Positions 24,278-34,399 of a DNA stretch of 64,000 nucleotides are shown here, in pieces; the stretch's first letter is position 1, and each line of letters opens with the position of its first letter. Origin of the DNA: Cenococcum geophilum 1.58 (Eukaryota > Ascomycota > Dothideomycetes > Gloniales > Gloniaceae); assembly GCA_001692895.1 (NCBI GenBank), contig KV748184.1:2976001-3040000 (forward strand). Reading direction: 5' to 3'. The notes beneath the pieces are model-generated. The model saw only the letters and a list, made by a program, of their open reading frames with translations. It had not been told where the DNA came from and searched no databases. The position numbers and the translations under genes were made by a program.

Positions 24278-26708
24278 ATGGCCTCGACTTCAACAGTGAA
24301 CGGCAGCGAGAGCATCAGCCCCACGGCCGAGCCGAATGCTCCGCAAAAGCGCAAGAGCGAGGAGGGAGCACCACAGCCCCGGGCAAAGCGCAACCGATAT
24401 ATTTCAATAGCATGGTGGGTAAAATTGAGATGTCTTCGGCAGGACATACTGACTCCGTCAAAGCAACGAGTGCAAAAGAAGAAAGATTAAATGCAACGGG
24501 CAAAACCCATGCCAACGATGCGGCAACCTCTCATTGGAATGTCTTTACGCACCGAACTGCTGCAACAACTTCAAGGACTCGGAGTACTGCAATCTCTGCC
24601 TGCTTTTTACTTTCAGCTGATTTGGGGTAGTGAATTCAAGCAAATGGATGCGCACATATCGTCGCTTCAGGAGCAGGTCGACCAACTGTTCGCGAACCTA
24701 AACTCACTCCGAAATCATGTTGACACGAACCTGACTACCATTGAAACTCCCTACAGTGCTCAAGGATACACCCGATCGCTGTCTATCTCCCAAAACTCTG
24801 CCATTCCGGCATCGCCAGCTCACAACCGAAGCAAGTCTTACAGCAAACACCCTCGGTTTCATGGTCCCACCAGCTCCACATTCAATCTTGGCGTAGCAAA
24901 ATCTAGTCTACAAACTATGGGCATTACTGGTCCCGAGGATGGCGTGGATGAAGGTTTGGTGACTCAGGATGCAACACCTGCGGGAAGTCCTCCATTGGCG
25001 AACACAATTCTCCAAAAGCCGGGTCTTCATGCGTCGAAGGATCCCATCTGGGCAATAACGAAAGAGGAGGCTGTGCGATTAGTTCATGTATGGCATGAGG
25101 AAATGGGCATGATGTACCCGTTTCTTGACATTGACAAGATAACACGCTATGCCGAACTTCTCTTTTCCTTCGTAGAAGCTGCTAGCAGATCCGGGCTGAT
25201 GCAGGGCGCTTTACCTGGTTCCGATGCGATCATGGACGAGCAAACCAGTCTGCTTAAGTTGATTTTATCAATAGCTATGACGCTTGAAGGGAGTGGAAAA
25301 AGTGATCTGGGACGAAGGATGTTTGAAAATGTTCACAATGTCGTTGAAACGCTACTTTTAACTCCTGTTGATCTCAGGAGCATCAACATGCTTGCTCTAA
25401 CGGTAAGGATTGACCGTTTTCGCTCGATATTTTAAAAGTCGCTCATATGAAATGCTAGGCGATGTATCATTTCCACCGTGACGATGAAAGCCTTGCATGG
25501 CGCGTCATTGGTCTCGCTGCACGGCAATGCATGGAATTGGGCCTCCACCGTCGCGAAACATACAACACCATTTTTAGCGACGAAGAGGAGCGCTCGAGTG
25601 CGGTGCGAACTTTTTGGTCTGTCTACGTCCTTGATCGTCGGTGGAGCTTCGGCACGGGAATGCCATTCGCGCTACAGGATGCAGATATCGATTCGCAGTT
25701 ACCAAAGCCTGTAAGACTGGTCCGTAGTATATAATATAAGCAATAGAAGATACTCACAAAGCATTCTAGGATGATTCGACACCTTACCTCATGTCCATGG
25801 TCACGTACAGTAACATAGGATCCAAAGTCTGGAAATCTGTGGCCAATGCAGATGGCGCCAGCAACAGCATCAGGAAAGAAGACATTGGGTATCTTGACTA
25901 TCAAATACTGCAGTGGCACAGGTCAATACCAGAGTCTTTGAAATTCGTCCATCCTGAAACTGGCCGAAAACCGGAACCTAGTAGTCGAGGTATCCACCGC
26001 CTACGAGTGGCTCTTTATCTCCGCGCAAACCAGATGCGGATACTCATATACCGGCCGGTCTTACATACCGCTACTAGCATCATGGAAAACATGGATCATG
26101 CACAGGCTGTTGTCAACGTAGCAAAAGATACAGTGCGAATCCTAACACACACCAACCAAACATCAGATATTTACCGGACACAGCAGGTCATGTTCAACTA
26201 CTTCCTCATCTCTGCTCTCGCGGTGCTATTCCTCGCAGTCTCCCATGCCCCTGCACAATTCAGTAGTCAATGCAGAGACGAATTCTACATGGCACTAGAT
26301 CTAGTGAGAGGTTTATCGGCAAACTCTTATGTTTCGAAACGATTATGGAAGACAATCAGAGTACTCAAAGAAGTCGGTCCACAACTGGGACTTAACGTGC
26401 GTAATTCTGCTGTCGACACTGCAGATGCTCACTCCACAGCGGCAGTTGCGATGGCAGGTCTAGCAGGGCATCCGGTTGATGAAATAGCGATCTTTTCGAA
26501 CGGGCGAAACGGACATCCGTTGGGAAATAGCCCGAATGGCATGGCTAACGACTTAACGAATTTATTTGAGGCTGCTGGAGGATTCACAAATATAATGTCG
26601 AATGGGTTCGGTCTTCCATCTGGGGAAGTGGTGACACATGGGGAGGTGCTGCCGTCGGTATTTGGCCATGATGATGAACTATCAAGGATTATGAGGGACT
26701 TATTTTAA
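24278..26708 (+). CDS. Zn(II)2Cys6 transcription factor with fungal_trans domain
   Basis: Nuclear DNA-binding regulator. Five exons (24278-24414, 24464-24583, 24631-25402, 25459-25710, 25770-26708) encode 739 residues. The zinc cluster is complete: C46, C49, C56, C62, C65 and C72 (CNECKRRKIKC, then PCQRCGNLSLEC), preceded by a basic KRKSEEG/KRNR segment. A short coiled coil (SSLQEQVDQLFANLNSL) follows, as is common for dimerising members. The fungal-specific regulatory domain is marked by MYHFHRDDESLAWRVIGLA, MELGLHRRE, and TFWSVYVLDRRWSFGTGMP. Targets are unknown. The adjacent monooxygenase upstream is a candidate by position only. Confidence 0.93.
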
Positions 26709-27638
26709 TCTCGGAAATTAATGCAATTCAATGGTTGAATATACCTAATACCTAAAAGCTGAGCGTGATATGCGATATACCCGAAGGCGGCGTAGCTTAT
26801 GGGACGTTTTCTAGAGCAGGCAAGGGTGTTCTGAATATAGTTGGATACGAATAGCTTACTGGGCGGTGGATTATAATATTTATTTTTCCGGCTAACCACA
26901 AATTGCAGTAGGGATGAATATCAGTCCATTCAATAGGCACAGAAATGAATATAATTATGAATCTCTACATACCCCTGAAGCGCCCTATCTATCATAGGAA
27001 AACACGTGACAAGGAGGGGGTGGGTACTGGTGGGAATTGTAGTGCGCGGGTAGAAATCAGATGTGTTGAGAGCAGACGACGACCGCACACAGACCGACAC
27101 GCCGCACGCCTCATCACCCATCTACACACACTTCGTTACACCAATCCTCACTCTAAAAATATCCAAATCCCTCCAGCGTCTTTGATTCCAGCCTCACTCT
27201 ACCCCCAACCTGCCCTAGCCAACCGCTTCCGTCAACCTCAGCATCATCATCACTTCCCTAATCTCATCCAACCTTTACACCCAGCCTGAGCCCCGATCAG
27301 TCCGGCTTCATGAGCTCTCCTGCGATCCTAGCTGCTGGTGCATCCGCTTTTTCCTAGCCACCTCTCCCCACCTCTACCGCTCTCCTTGCTGCGTCTCCAC
27401 CGGACGAAACCTATCCGGCGCATTTCCAACCACCCCACCTTCTCAACAGGAACGATCAAGACTTCTCTATATCACAATTGGCATCTCTATAGTTCACTGC
27501 AGATTGATACACCACCAAAAACCGTCTCTCCGCTTAGACGAACGATTAAGAAATCTCACGGCGAAGCTAAGGCCGCGTCATAGCCACATCCTTTCGGCCA
27601 ACCCTGGTCAATATCACACACACACACGTACCACAGCG
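26709..27638. promoter_or_regulatory. CKB1 promoter and long C/T-rich leader with a possible uORF
   Basis: About 0.93 kb. The half nearest CKB1 is rich in C, A and T and ends in a CACACACACACAC run at about 27616-27628. If the leader is transcribed, an ATG at 27310 would open a 15-codon upstream frame ending at 27357. The left part is AT-rich 3' DNA of the Zn2Cys6 gene. Confidence 0.4.
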
Positions 27639-28850
27639 ATGTCATCCTCATCGCAGGTTGCAGAGTCGTGGATATCCTCGTTTTGCAGCCTCCTCGGCCA
27701 CGAATACTTCGCCGAAGTGTCAGAAGACTTCATCGAAGACGACTTCAACCTGACAGGCCTACAATCCCAAGTGCCCATGTACAAGGAAGCGCTAGAAATG
27801 ATCCTAGACGTGGAGCCCGAGGATGACGAGGACGAGGAGGACGACGAAGAAGACGACGAAGACGACGACGAGGTGCTGGGCGACGAGAAGCCGGTGGGCG
27901 CGCCGGGCAGCTACCGACGGGCGGGCGACCGGCGGCACCTGCGGATGGCGTCGGACCTCAGCGTGATCGAGAGCTCGGCGGAGCTGCTGTACGGGCTGAT
28001 ACACCAGCGCTACATCACATCGCGGCCGGGCATCCAGCAGATGGCGGAGAAGTACGAGCTGCAGCACTTCGGCACCTGCCCGCGCGTCTTCTGCAACTCG
28101 TGCAAGGTGCTGCCCGTCGGCTGCAACGACACGCCCGGCCAGGAAACCGTCAAGCTCTTCTGCCCCAGCTGCCTCGACGTCTACACGCCGCCCAACTCGC
28201 GCTTCCAGGCTGTCGACGGCGCCTTCTTCGGCACCACCTTCGGCTGCCTCTTCTTCATGACCTTCCCCGAGCTCGAGATCGGCGCGCCGCGCACGACCAG
28301 CGTGGGCGGCGCCGAGGCCCTGCTCGCTATCCAGGCCGCGGAGAGCAAGTCGCGCTCGTCGTCCGCCACCAACAGCACCGTTGTGCCCGCCGCCCAGCCC
28401 TCGTTGATCAACGGCGTCGCGCCGCCCAACCTGGCACCCGGGCTCGGCCCGGGCAGCGTCTACGAGCCGCGCATCTACGGCTTCCGCGTCAGCGAGCGCG
28501 CGCGCTCCGGCCCCCGCATGAAGTGGCTGCGCATGCGGCCCGTCGACATCAACGAGCTGGATGAGACGCGGCGGTATTGGGAGGAGCGTGGCGGGGGCGG
28601 GGGCAGCGGCGGCGGGGCTGGCGGCGGGGGCGAGGAGAGCAATAGCGCCGAGGAGGGGGCCGCGGTCGGCGACGAGGACGCGAATATGCTAGATGTGGCG
28701 GGCGCCGCTGCCGCTGCGGCGGATGCGGGGAGGGTGGGCGTGGCGGTCGATCGGCGGAAAAAGGCGGTCGGGCGGCGGAGGAGGACGAATGGGAGTGGGA
28801 ATGGGGGCGGGAGTCCTATGGATACGAATGGGATTAGGGGCGCGGGATAG
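27639..28850 (+). CDS. Casein kinase 2 regulatory beta subunit
   Basis: Beta subunit that dimerises and docks two catalytic CK2 alpha chains. One exon of 403 residues, chosen to start at 27639 because the conserved VAESWISSFCSLLGHEYF begins right after it. Landmarks are the destruction-box/acidic N-lobe ending in a very acidic Asp/Glu run (residues 50-75), SAELLYGLIHQRYITSRPGI and the zinc site (CPRVFCNSCKVLPVGC then FCPSCLDVY), which forms the dimer interface. FFGTTFGCLFFMTFPEL follows. The C-terminal 150 residues are Gly/Ala-rich low complexity (poly-Gly near residue 315-335) with a basic end, much longer than the usual tail. The gene is notably GC-rich. Confidence 0.95.
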   Translation: MSSSSQVAESWISSFCSLLGHEYFAEVSEDFIEDDFNLTGLQSQVPMYKEALEMILDVEPEDDEDEEDDEEDDEDDDEVLGDEKPVGAPGSYRRAGDRRHLRMASDLSVIESSAELLYGLIHQRYITSRPGIQQMAEKYELQHFGTCPRVFCNSCKVLPVGCNDTPGQETVKLFCPSCLDVYTPPNSRFQAVDGAFFGTTFGCLFFMTFPELEIGAPRTTSVGGAEALLAIQAAESKSRSSSATNSTVVPAAQPSLINGVAPPNLAPGLGPGSVYEPRIYGFRVSERARSGPRMKWLRMRPVDINELDETRRYWEERGGGGGSGGGAGGGGEESNSAEEGAAVGDEDANMLDVAGAAAAAADAGRVGVAVDRRKKAVGRRRRTNGSGNGGGSPMDTNGIRGAG

Positions 28851-30525
28851 AGTGCTGGAGTGATGGGGAAGGGTTTTCTTAGCGACCGGATTGGATCGGG
28901 TGGCGAGGGCTTGTTGTGCGGTTTATGATTGATGGATGACGGACGATGAGTCAATGCTGGAGGGCTTATTGTTTAACATTGCCGCACCACGTACCGGAGA
29001 AAAGAAGACGTCGTTAGACTCAGGGGTTCAGGGGTGTTTCCCTCAGGATAGGAGGAGAGGAACGAGGGAGAGAGAGAGAGTATGTGCGTGTGTGAGGGGG
29101 GTGTCTTCGGTGCCAGTGTCACTGCCAAGGCCGGGGCTTCTAGGATCTAAGTTTGCATCACGGCGTTTTAGCACATCTGCCTCTTCCGGTTCCTTCTATA
29201 GCAAGAAGTCGTGCTCGGGTTGCTCCTATTTATATATTTCTCTGTTTTCTACCATTCTATCTATAGTCTCGGTATTCTTCGTTTTCATCCCGTGTTTCTG
29301 CTCCCATTTTTCCTGCGCTGCGTACTTCCCTTTTTCCGACTCTTGGGCGGTCTTCTGGTTTGGCAGTAAAGGTCTGAATGGAATGCCAGACCTCTTTCTA
29401 CCTCTATTTCTACTTCTTCTTCTCCCGCTTCTGGTTTTGCTTCTGGTTTTGTAGTGGCTTGGTGATGAAGAGCGACTTTGGGGGACTAAAAGCGAGTCAG
29501 AAGCTTTTTTTTGGGTGGGGAGTGTAGAGATTTATTTGAGATGTAGAGAGCGGTACAACCAGTTCGTATATGGGTTAATATATACACTACACTGAAGAAC
29601 ATGCCGGTGCTTGTGCTACCGCGATGGTGACGACTGCAAAAGGGGTGCTGGAGGAAGCGGGGTTGGAGAGGTGAGGGGGCTGAGGAAGCGCACGTAACTG
29701 TTAGGTAACCTGAGAGCCTTGACGGGGATGCGGCGAGAGTGACGCAGTGAGGTCTCGCAAAGAGTCGTGCTGCAGGAGAAGGGCTTCGGTTCTTTGCAGA
29801 TTCGCCCGTAATGCTCGATCAATGCCATTATATCAAACCACAATAGCTCCGCTCTTGTCATACATCTTCTACGTACAAGCTGCGGTTTCTGCAATTCAGG
29901 AGACTTGGAGTTATTTACCCTGCCAAATCCATCCATGGCTTTGCTGGAGTGTCTATATGAAGTGATGGCGTGATTCTGTGATGAGCTTCATTAGTGTTGA
30001 TTAGTCTTCTACTATTGGTACTGAGCTGCTTTGATCATCAGGCTAATAAGGGGCGAGTCTCTGCTCGTTCTTGAGAGTAGCGGTAGCAGAGGGGTTCTAC
30101 ATTAGGTGGTGCGGAGTTTCCGTGATCTCTCGGAGCCATGAATCGGCCCCTTGCATTGTTCCTAGGTCTATGGCCTTGACATTCTACAATTAGGAAGAGA
30201 GGAGTAGCTCGGGTTGTGACTCCAGAAGGGTTTGCATAAACGCAGGAGGCTCAGAAGATGTTCTTTAGAAAAAGTTCGAGGGAAATGCAGTGTCCAATAG
30301 GCGTTTGAGATAGATAAGCTCGCTCGGCCAGCCGCATGATTGGCCTCTCGAACCCGGGATTGATAACATATGAAGTAGACGAGTCCCCGTTAGCAGTCTG
30401 CGATGCTAGAATGGATGTTTATTATAGTGATGAATTCGCAGCTTTTTCCCGCGGACCACCAAAGGCTGAATGTTTTGATTGGCCGTTTACACCCCAAGAA
30501 AGTCTCCCCACTATCGACGTCAACA
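28851..30525. other. Intergenic, no recognised gene
   Basis: About 1.7 kb downstream of CKB1. The segment 29180-29460 is T/C-rich on the plus strand, probably 3' untranslated DNA. No family, RNA or inverted repeat recognised. Confidence 0.4.
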
Positions 30526-30937
30526 ATGACATCTCGTGATCATCCCAATTCTTCATCTTTTTCCTCCGAAAGCTGCCGTGTCGACTTTCTACAGCCAAAC
30601 CTCCACGAATTCATCCCTATCCATCCGAAATATCCACAAATTGTCGACGACACCGCCGACTTATGGTACTCTTTCATTCCTACCCTCAACCCTTCGCCTC
30701 CCTGCGAATTTGTAGTCATTTATACTCATCTCACGCCATCGTCTTCCACCCAACGTTAGAACCATAAGCTAACACAAAAAGACACCTACCTTGTTGTCAC
30801 TGCACATAGTGCCAGACACCGCCATCAACGCCACCCATGATCATACACACATCCACGTCGTGAAGCTCGAGCAATACTCCAGAAAGCACACGTCGCTGCC
30901 CGCAGACAACGTCAAATATGAACACTTAGAAGCCTGA
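30526..30937 (+). CDS. Small two-exon hypothetical protein
   Basis: Two exons (30526-30754 and 30810-30937) join in frame to 118 residues through a 55-bp intron with a CTAAC branch word and a CATAG acceptor. The donor is GTTAGA, which is weak. I do not recognise the product. The first part is rich in Pro and aromatic residues (DLWYSFIPTLNPSPPCEF); the second is His-rich (THDHTHIHVVKLEQYS). There is no signal peptide or obvious membrane helix. It ends 26 bp before the stop codon of the convergent Zn2Cys6 gene. It could also be a gene remnant. Confidence 0.4.
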
Positions 30938-30962
30938 AATTCGCTAACTCATCCGATCGGCA

Positions 30963-33373
30963 CTACTGGAATGCAAACGCGGCGTCCTCTACCTGCGACG
31001 CAACTTCATATGGGAAATGCTCCTCCTCGTCAGGATCTGGGTTGACCCAGACCTTATTTATCAGTGCGGGAAACACGACCAATGCTGCTGGATTCAATGA
31101 CCAGTTGTTAATATCTTTCACATACTGCTCGAATGTTGGGTTGAGCAAAAGGCTGTCTACATCTGTCCTAAGGGTGATCAATTCGGAAATTTGCCACGGC
31201 CAATTTATTGAAACGTTCATCATCAACGTCTGGAAGGCGTCAGTCATCTCTCCGTTTATGGGATCGCTGATGAAGAGATCTCGAGCCTCGGGCCTGTCGC
31301 ATGTCAGCCAGTTGTCCCTCACAGCCACGAAGTTACTCCCAAGAGTATTTAGACTGGCTAGCAAGCTTAAAGACCACCGTGGTATGTCCAGACTGCTGAA
31401 TCATCCTTGGGAAGTGGTCTAGAGTACTTCAACGCCAATTTTTCAAAACGCCAACATCCAAATGCTGTTAGGTCCGACCTCCTCGCCCTTTACACTAGTT
31501 AGAATTCTTACCATGGCACAAAATCTATCCATTGCGGATGCGGGACAATCGTCTGGATTGGAGTGGGCCGCATCCACTCGGGGAGCTTTTGGTAAAGGTC
31601 CGAGGATGGCAGAATAGACCACTACATTTATTCAATGGGAATTCGTGTGGATGTTTGGCAGTACTTACTCTCAGGAATAGCACACCCAATAATGTCATCG
31701 CTAATTTTTCCGGGGTTTTGATGTCTTTGATTCCTTCGAAGATGTTGCCAGCCCATTGGCCCACTGTCAAATTCGACAAATGCGGATTTTGTATCTCGGA
31801 CGCGCCTTTCGGACTGAGTAAATTGATGTCCAACTCCTCCGATCCTAGGACTTGCTCGATGGGCCAACCCTCCTTAATGAGCTCCCTTTTTGCTCTTATG
31901 AATGCGGTCGTACCCGTGGTTGGGGCGTGGTCGTTTACATCATTCAACGGCTGAAGGGCATGAATTGGTATGGGCGTGCTCTCTACTTCTGAATTCGCTC
32001 TAGGCTTTTGCAGGCCTACCAGGTTAGTGAATAACTGCACATGAGTAACGGCTTTTCCCTGGCGATACCAGTATCGACCTTGCTCACTTAGTCCACGAGA
32101 GTCATCCTGAGACATGCCATCCTGAGACATGCCATCCTGAGACATTTCCCTAGCCGGAGTACTCCTAATTATTGTCAGATGAGGCTACCATCAACAGAAA
32201 ACCGTCAGACATTTGAGCTCACCCGATGCTCTGTGCTCCACTTCTCGCTGGTGGCGTAGGAAATATCGGAGACACAGTGTACCCTTGCATGGATGATGGC
32301 GAGTTAAGTAGATAACTACTGCTCGAGCTCCAACGCTGGTCGACCACCTATTTCAAGAGTTAGCTTTTTATCTACGGATATTATCTCTAAGTAATCCTTA
32401 TGGCGTTTGCGGTGGCCAGATAACCCAAAATTAGCAACATCGAGTATGCCTCAGACCTGAACACTTTATTATTTCAGTGTTTTGTAACACATACTGAAAC
32501 CTTCCAGATGCATTGAGTAGCCGAACAGTTTCGGTAGCAGTTTCCTTCGTAGTAATACTACCACGCCTACGTTTTGATGTTGGTCCTCCAGAATACATTG
32601 GGCCTAGCTTGAAGAATGAAAGGAGTTATCTTACATCTACTGGACTGTGTTCATATGTCCAAGGCCTATCTCCGGCAGCACTATCGGGCCCCATATTTAG
32701 CATCCATGTCGACGACTGCGGTTGGAATTCAGAAAGTCCAGTCATCAATGCCGGGTCGATTGGAGGAGCCAGAGCTGGCGTTGGGAGTACTACCAGTCGT
32801 GGATCAGAGGCACTTGCGGTTTCTTGCAGCGTTTGGCTATCGAGCAGCCTTCCCACGTCCCTCTTCAGTCCCCCGAGCATGGCGCACACCTGGTCTAAAT
32901 TGCGAAGGTCGTCGAGTTGAAGCTTCTGGGCGATTGCGATTACCGCATCCTTGTCTGCAGCTGAGCAGATTGCTCTCACGATTCTTTTGACCTCGTGCAT
33001 CTGCTTCTCCAACTCTTTTATGCGCTGTTTGAGTGCAGCGGTTCTCCTCTGGTCTCCAGCGGTATCGTAGGTGCAGTCGGTGCGTTTCTTGTTCACGCAT
33101 GACGAACAGATGGGTCTTGCGCCATCACACTACAGACCACCAGCATCAGCCATCGGCGGAATCTATCATATACACAGCCCCATTGAGTACCTTGCTCTTG
33201 CGTTGTTGACAAGGTTGGCAGGCCACGGCAGTGATCTGCGCCCTTTTTGGCAACTGTTTCTGCTTCTGAACTGGCACCATTGTTCCTTTGTCCCACGAAC
33301 CCCTCTTATCCTCGGTCGGGGAGGCGGGCGCAGGGAGGATTCGCCGACTGCTTCCCGTGGTGTAAGCGCTCAT
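30963..33373 (-). CDS. Zn(II)2Cys6 regulator with DUF3425-like C-terminal domain
   Basis: Probable nuclear transcription factor. Seven exons give one 638-residue frame: 33373-33191, 33129-32635, 32607-32491, 32347-32223, 32164-31669, 31621-31512 and 31353-30963. The zinc cluster spans the first intron: C52, C55, C62, C69, C72, C80 (CQPCQQRKSKC then CSSC). Its last spacing of seven residues is one longer than classic. A coiled coil (RTAALKQRIKELEKQ) follows. The C-terminal part has LPEWMRPTPIQTIVPHPQW, WIDFVP, VSINWPWQ and INNWSLNPAAL, the signature of the DUF3425 family usually joined to bZIP or Zn2Cys6 domains. Exon 3 borders and the GTGTTA donor at 32490 are the least certain. Targets unknown. 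Confidence 0.82.
32103..32150. repeat. Three 15-bp tandem copies inside the Zn2Cys6 gene
   Basis: The 15-mer CCTGAGACATGCCAT occurs in tandem and translates on the minus strand as a repeated MSQDG pentapeptide. Being a multiple of three it keeps the frame. It lies in a linker just after the fourth intron. Confidence 0.8.
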
Positions 33374-34399
33374 ATTCACTTTTGCAAGTGACTACGAGAA
33401 GGTCAGCGGGATTGGCAGCGGGGAGACGGCGTCGGCGCCGGCGAAATATGGTTAGGGGATTGGCAAGCAGCAAATGAAAATTGGTGAAGAAGACCGGCTC
33501 CCCGACAGCAACCTCCTCAAAAAGGAAGGATAAATTAGAAGGGTTGTTGGCTTTTGGAGGTAATTTCCGAATCAAGTCGCACTGGGGAATCGTTTGATTC
33601 CCATTTTACTTTGTTGCGCCGTGTCGTCACCGCGCCCAACTTGTGTTGGATGGTAAATATCTGACCTGTCGATGAAGTGACCACTTAACGCCAGGCAAGT
33701 CGCCCGTCAAAGCACTCTGTGGCGTCGCGGAGGTGTTTCCGGGCCCTCTCCACCATTCACCAGACCCCGGCCCTACTCCGATGTGGCTGCGCACTTGGGG
33801 ATCAGCCACATTCCCCCTGCTCCTTTTTCACTCCTCTTGACAGACCAGACGACGCTCGTAAGATTGTGAACTCCTGTCGTTTTGTTTCACCGACATGTAG
33901 TAGGGATACATTGCACATCGATGAAAAGTGGTCTGAGATCAACTTGAATTTATATAATCATGGCCTCATTTTTGTACCTGATTGTAAGTCCGATTACAAA
34001 AGGAGTAATGCTACTATCAGAGCCGCCTGAACAGTTTTAGAGGTTGCCTAAGACGATTGACAAATCCTTGTAGCTCTTCTCATTACCTTGCTAAGCCCAA
34101 CTAATTAGTGGGAATTCCCCCCGTTGACCTTCACGATTGACGGCGTCTTAAAGACTTAAGGACTTGACGAAACTTCGAGCAGTAATAAAACTTCACGTAA
34201 TTGATCAGATTTTGAGCAACTAATGAGACTTCAAGCAATTGATAGAACTTCAAGCGTTGAGCATACTTCAAGCACGTTTCAATACAATATCCCTTTCCCC
34301 TAGCCCTGTATAAGTAGCGAGAAGCCAAGGTGGATTAATGGCAGGCATTCCACCTCGCTGTAAAAAATGCAATGCAATACGTATGACAAGTATGTACCC
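33374..34399. other. Promoter of the DUF3425-like regulator and AT-rich flank
   Basis: About 1 kb. The part next to 33373 is the upstream region of the minus-strand regulator. Toward 34130 the DNA becomes AT-rich and repetitive as it enters the degraded island. No gene recognised. Confidence 0.4.
34165..34280. repeat. Degenerate about 19-bp tandem repeat
   Basis: Roughly six imperfect units share the core AGACTTCAAGCAATTGAT (variants AAACTTCACGTAATTGAT, AGAACTTCAAGCGTTGAG, and so on). The array sits at the right-hand edge of the MFS pseudogene and may mark an old insertion or a decayed minisatellite. Confidence 0.55.

Noticed and set aside
21063..26708. Secondary-metabolite cluster
   Set aside because: No polyketide synthase, peptide synthetase, terpene cyclase or transporter lies beside the monooxygenase; one oxygenase plus one regulator is not enough.
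28475..28954. 159-codon antisense frame opposite the CK2 beta tail
   Set aside because: It is a mirror of the Gly/Ala low-complexity GC-rich tail.
30301..30370. tRNA-like CTCGAACCCGGG segment
   Set aside because: No matching A box, anticodon stem or acceptor stem could be drawn around it.
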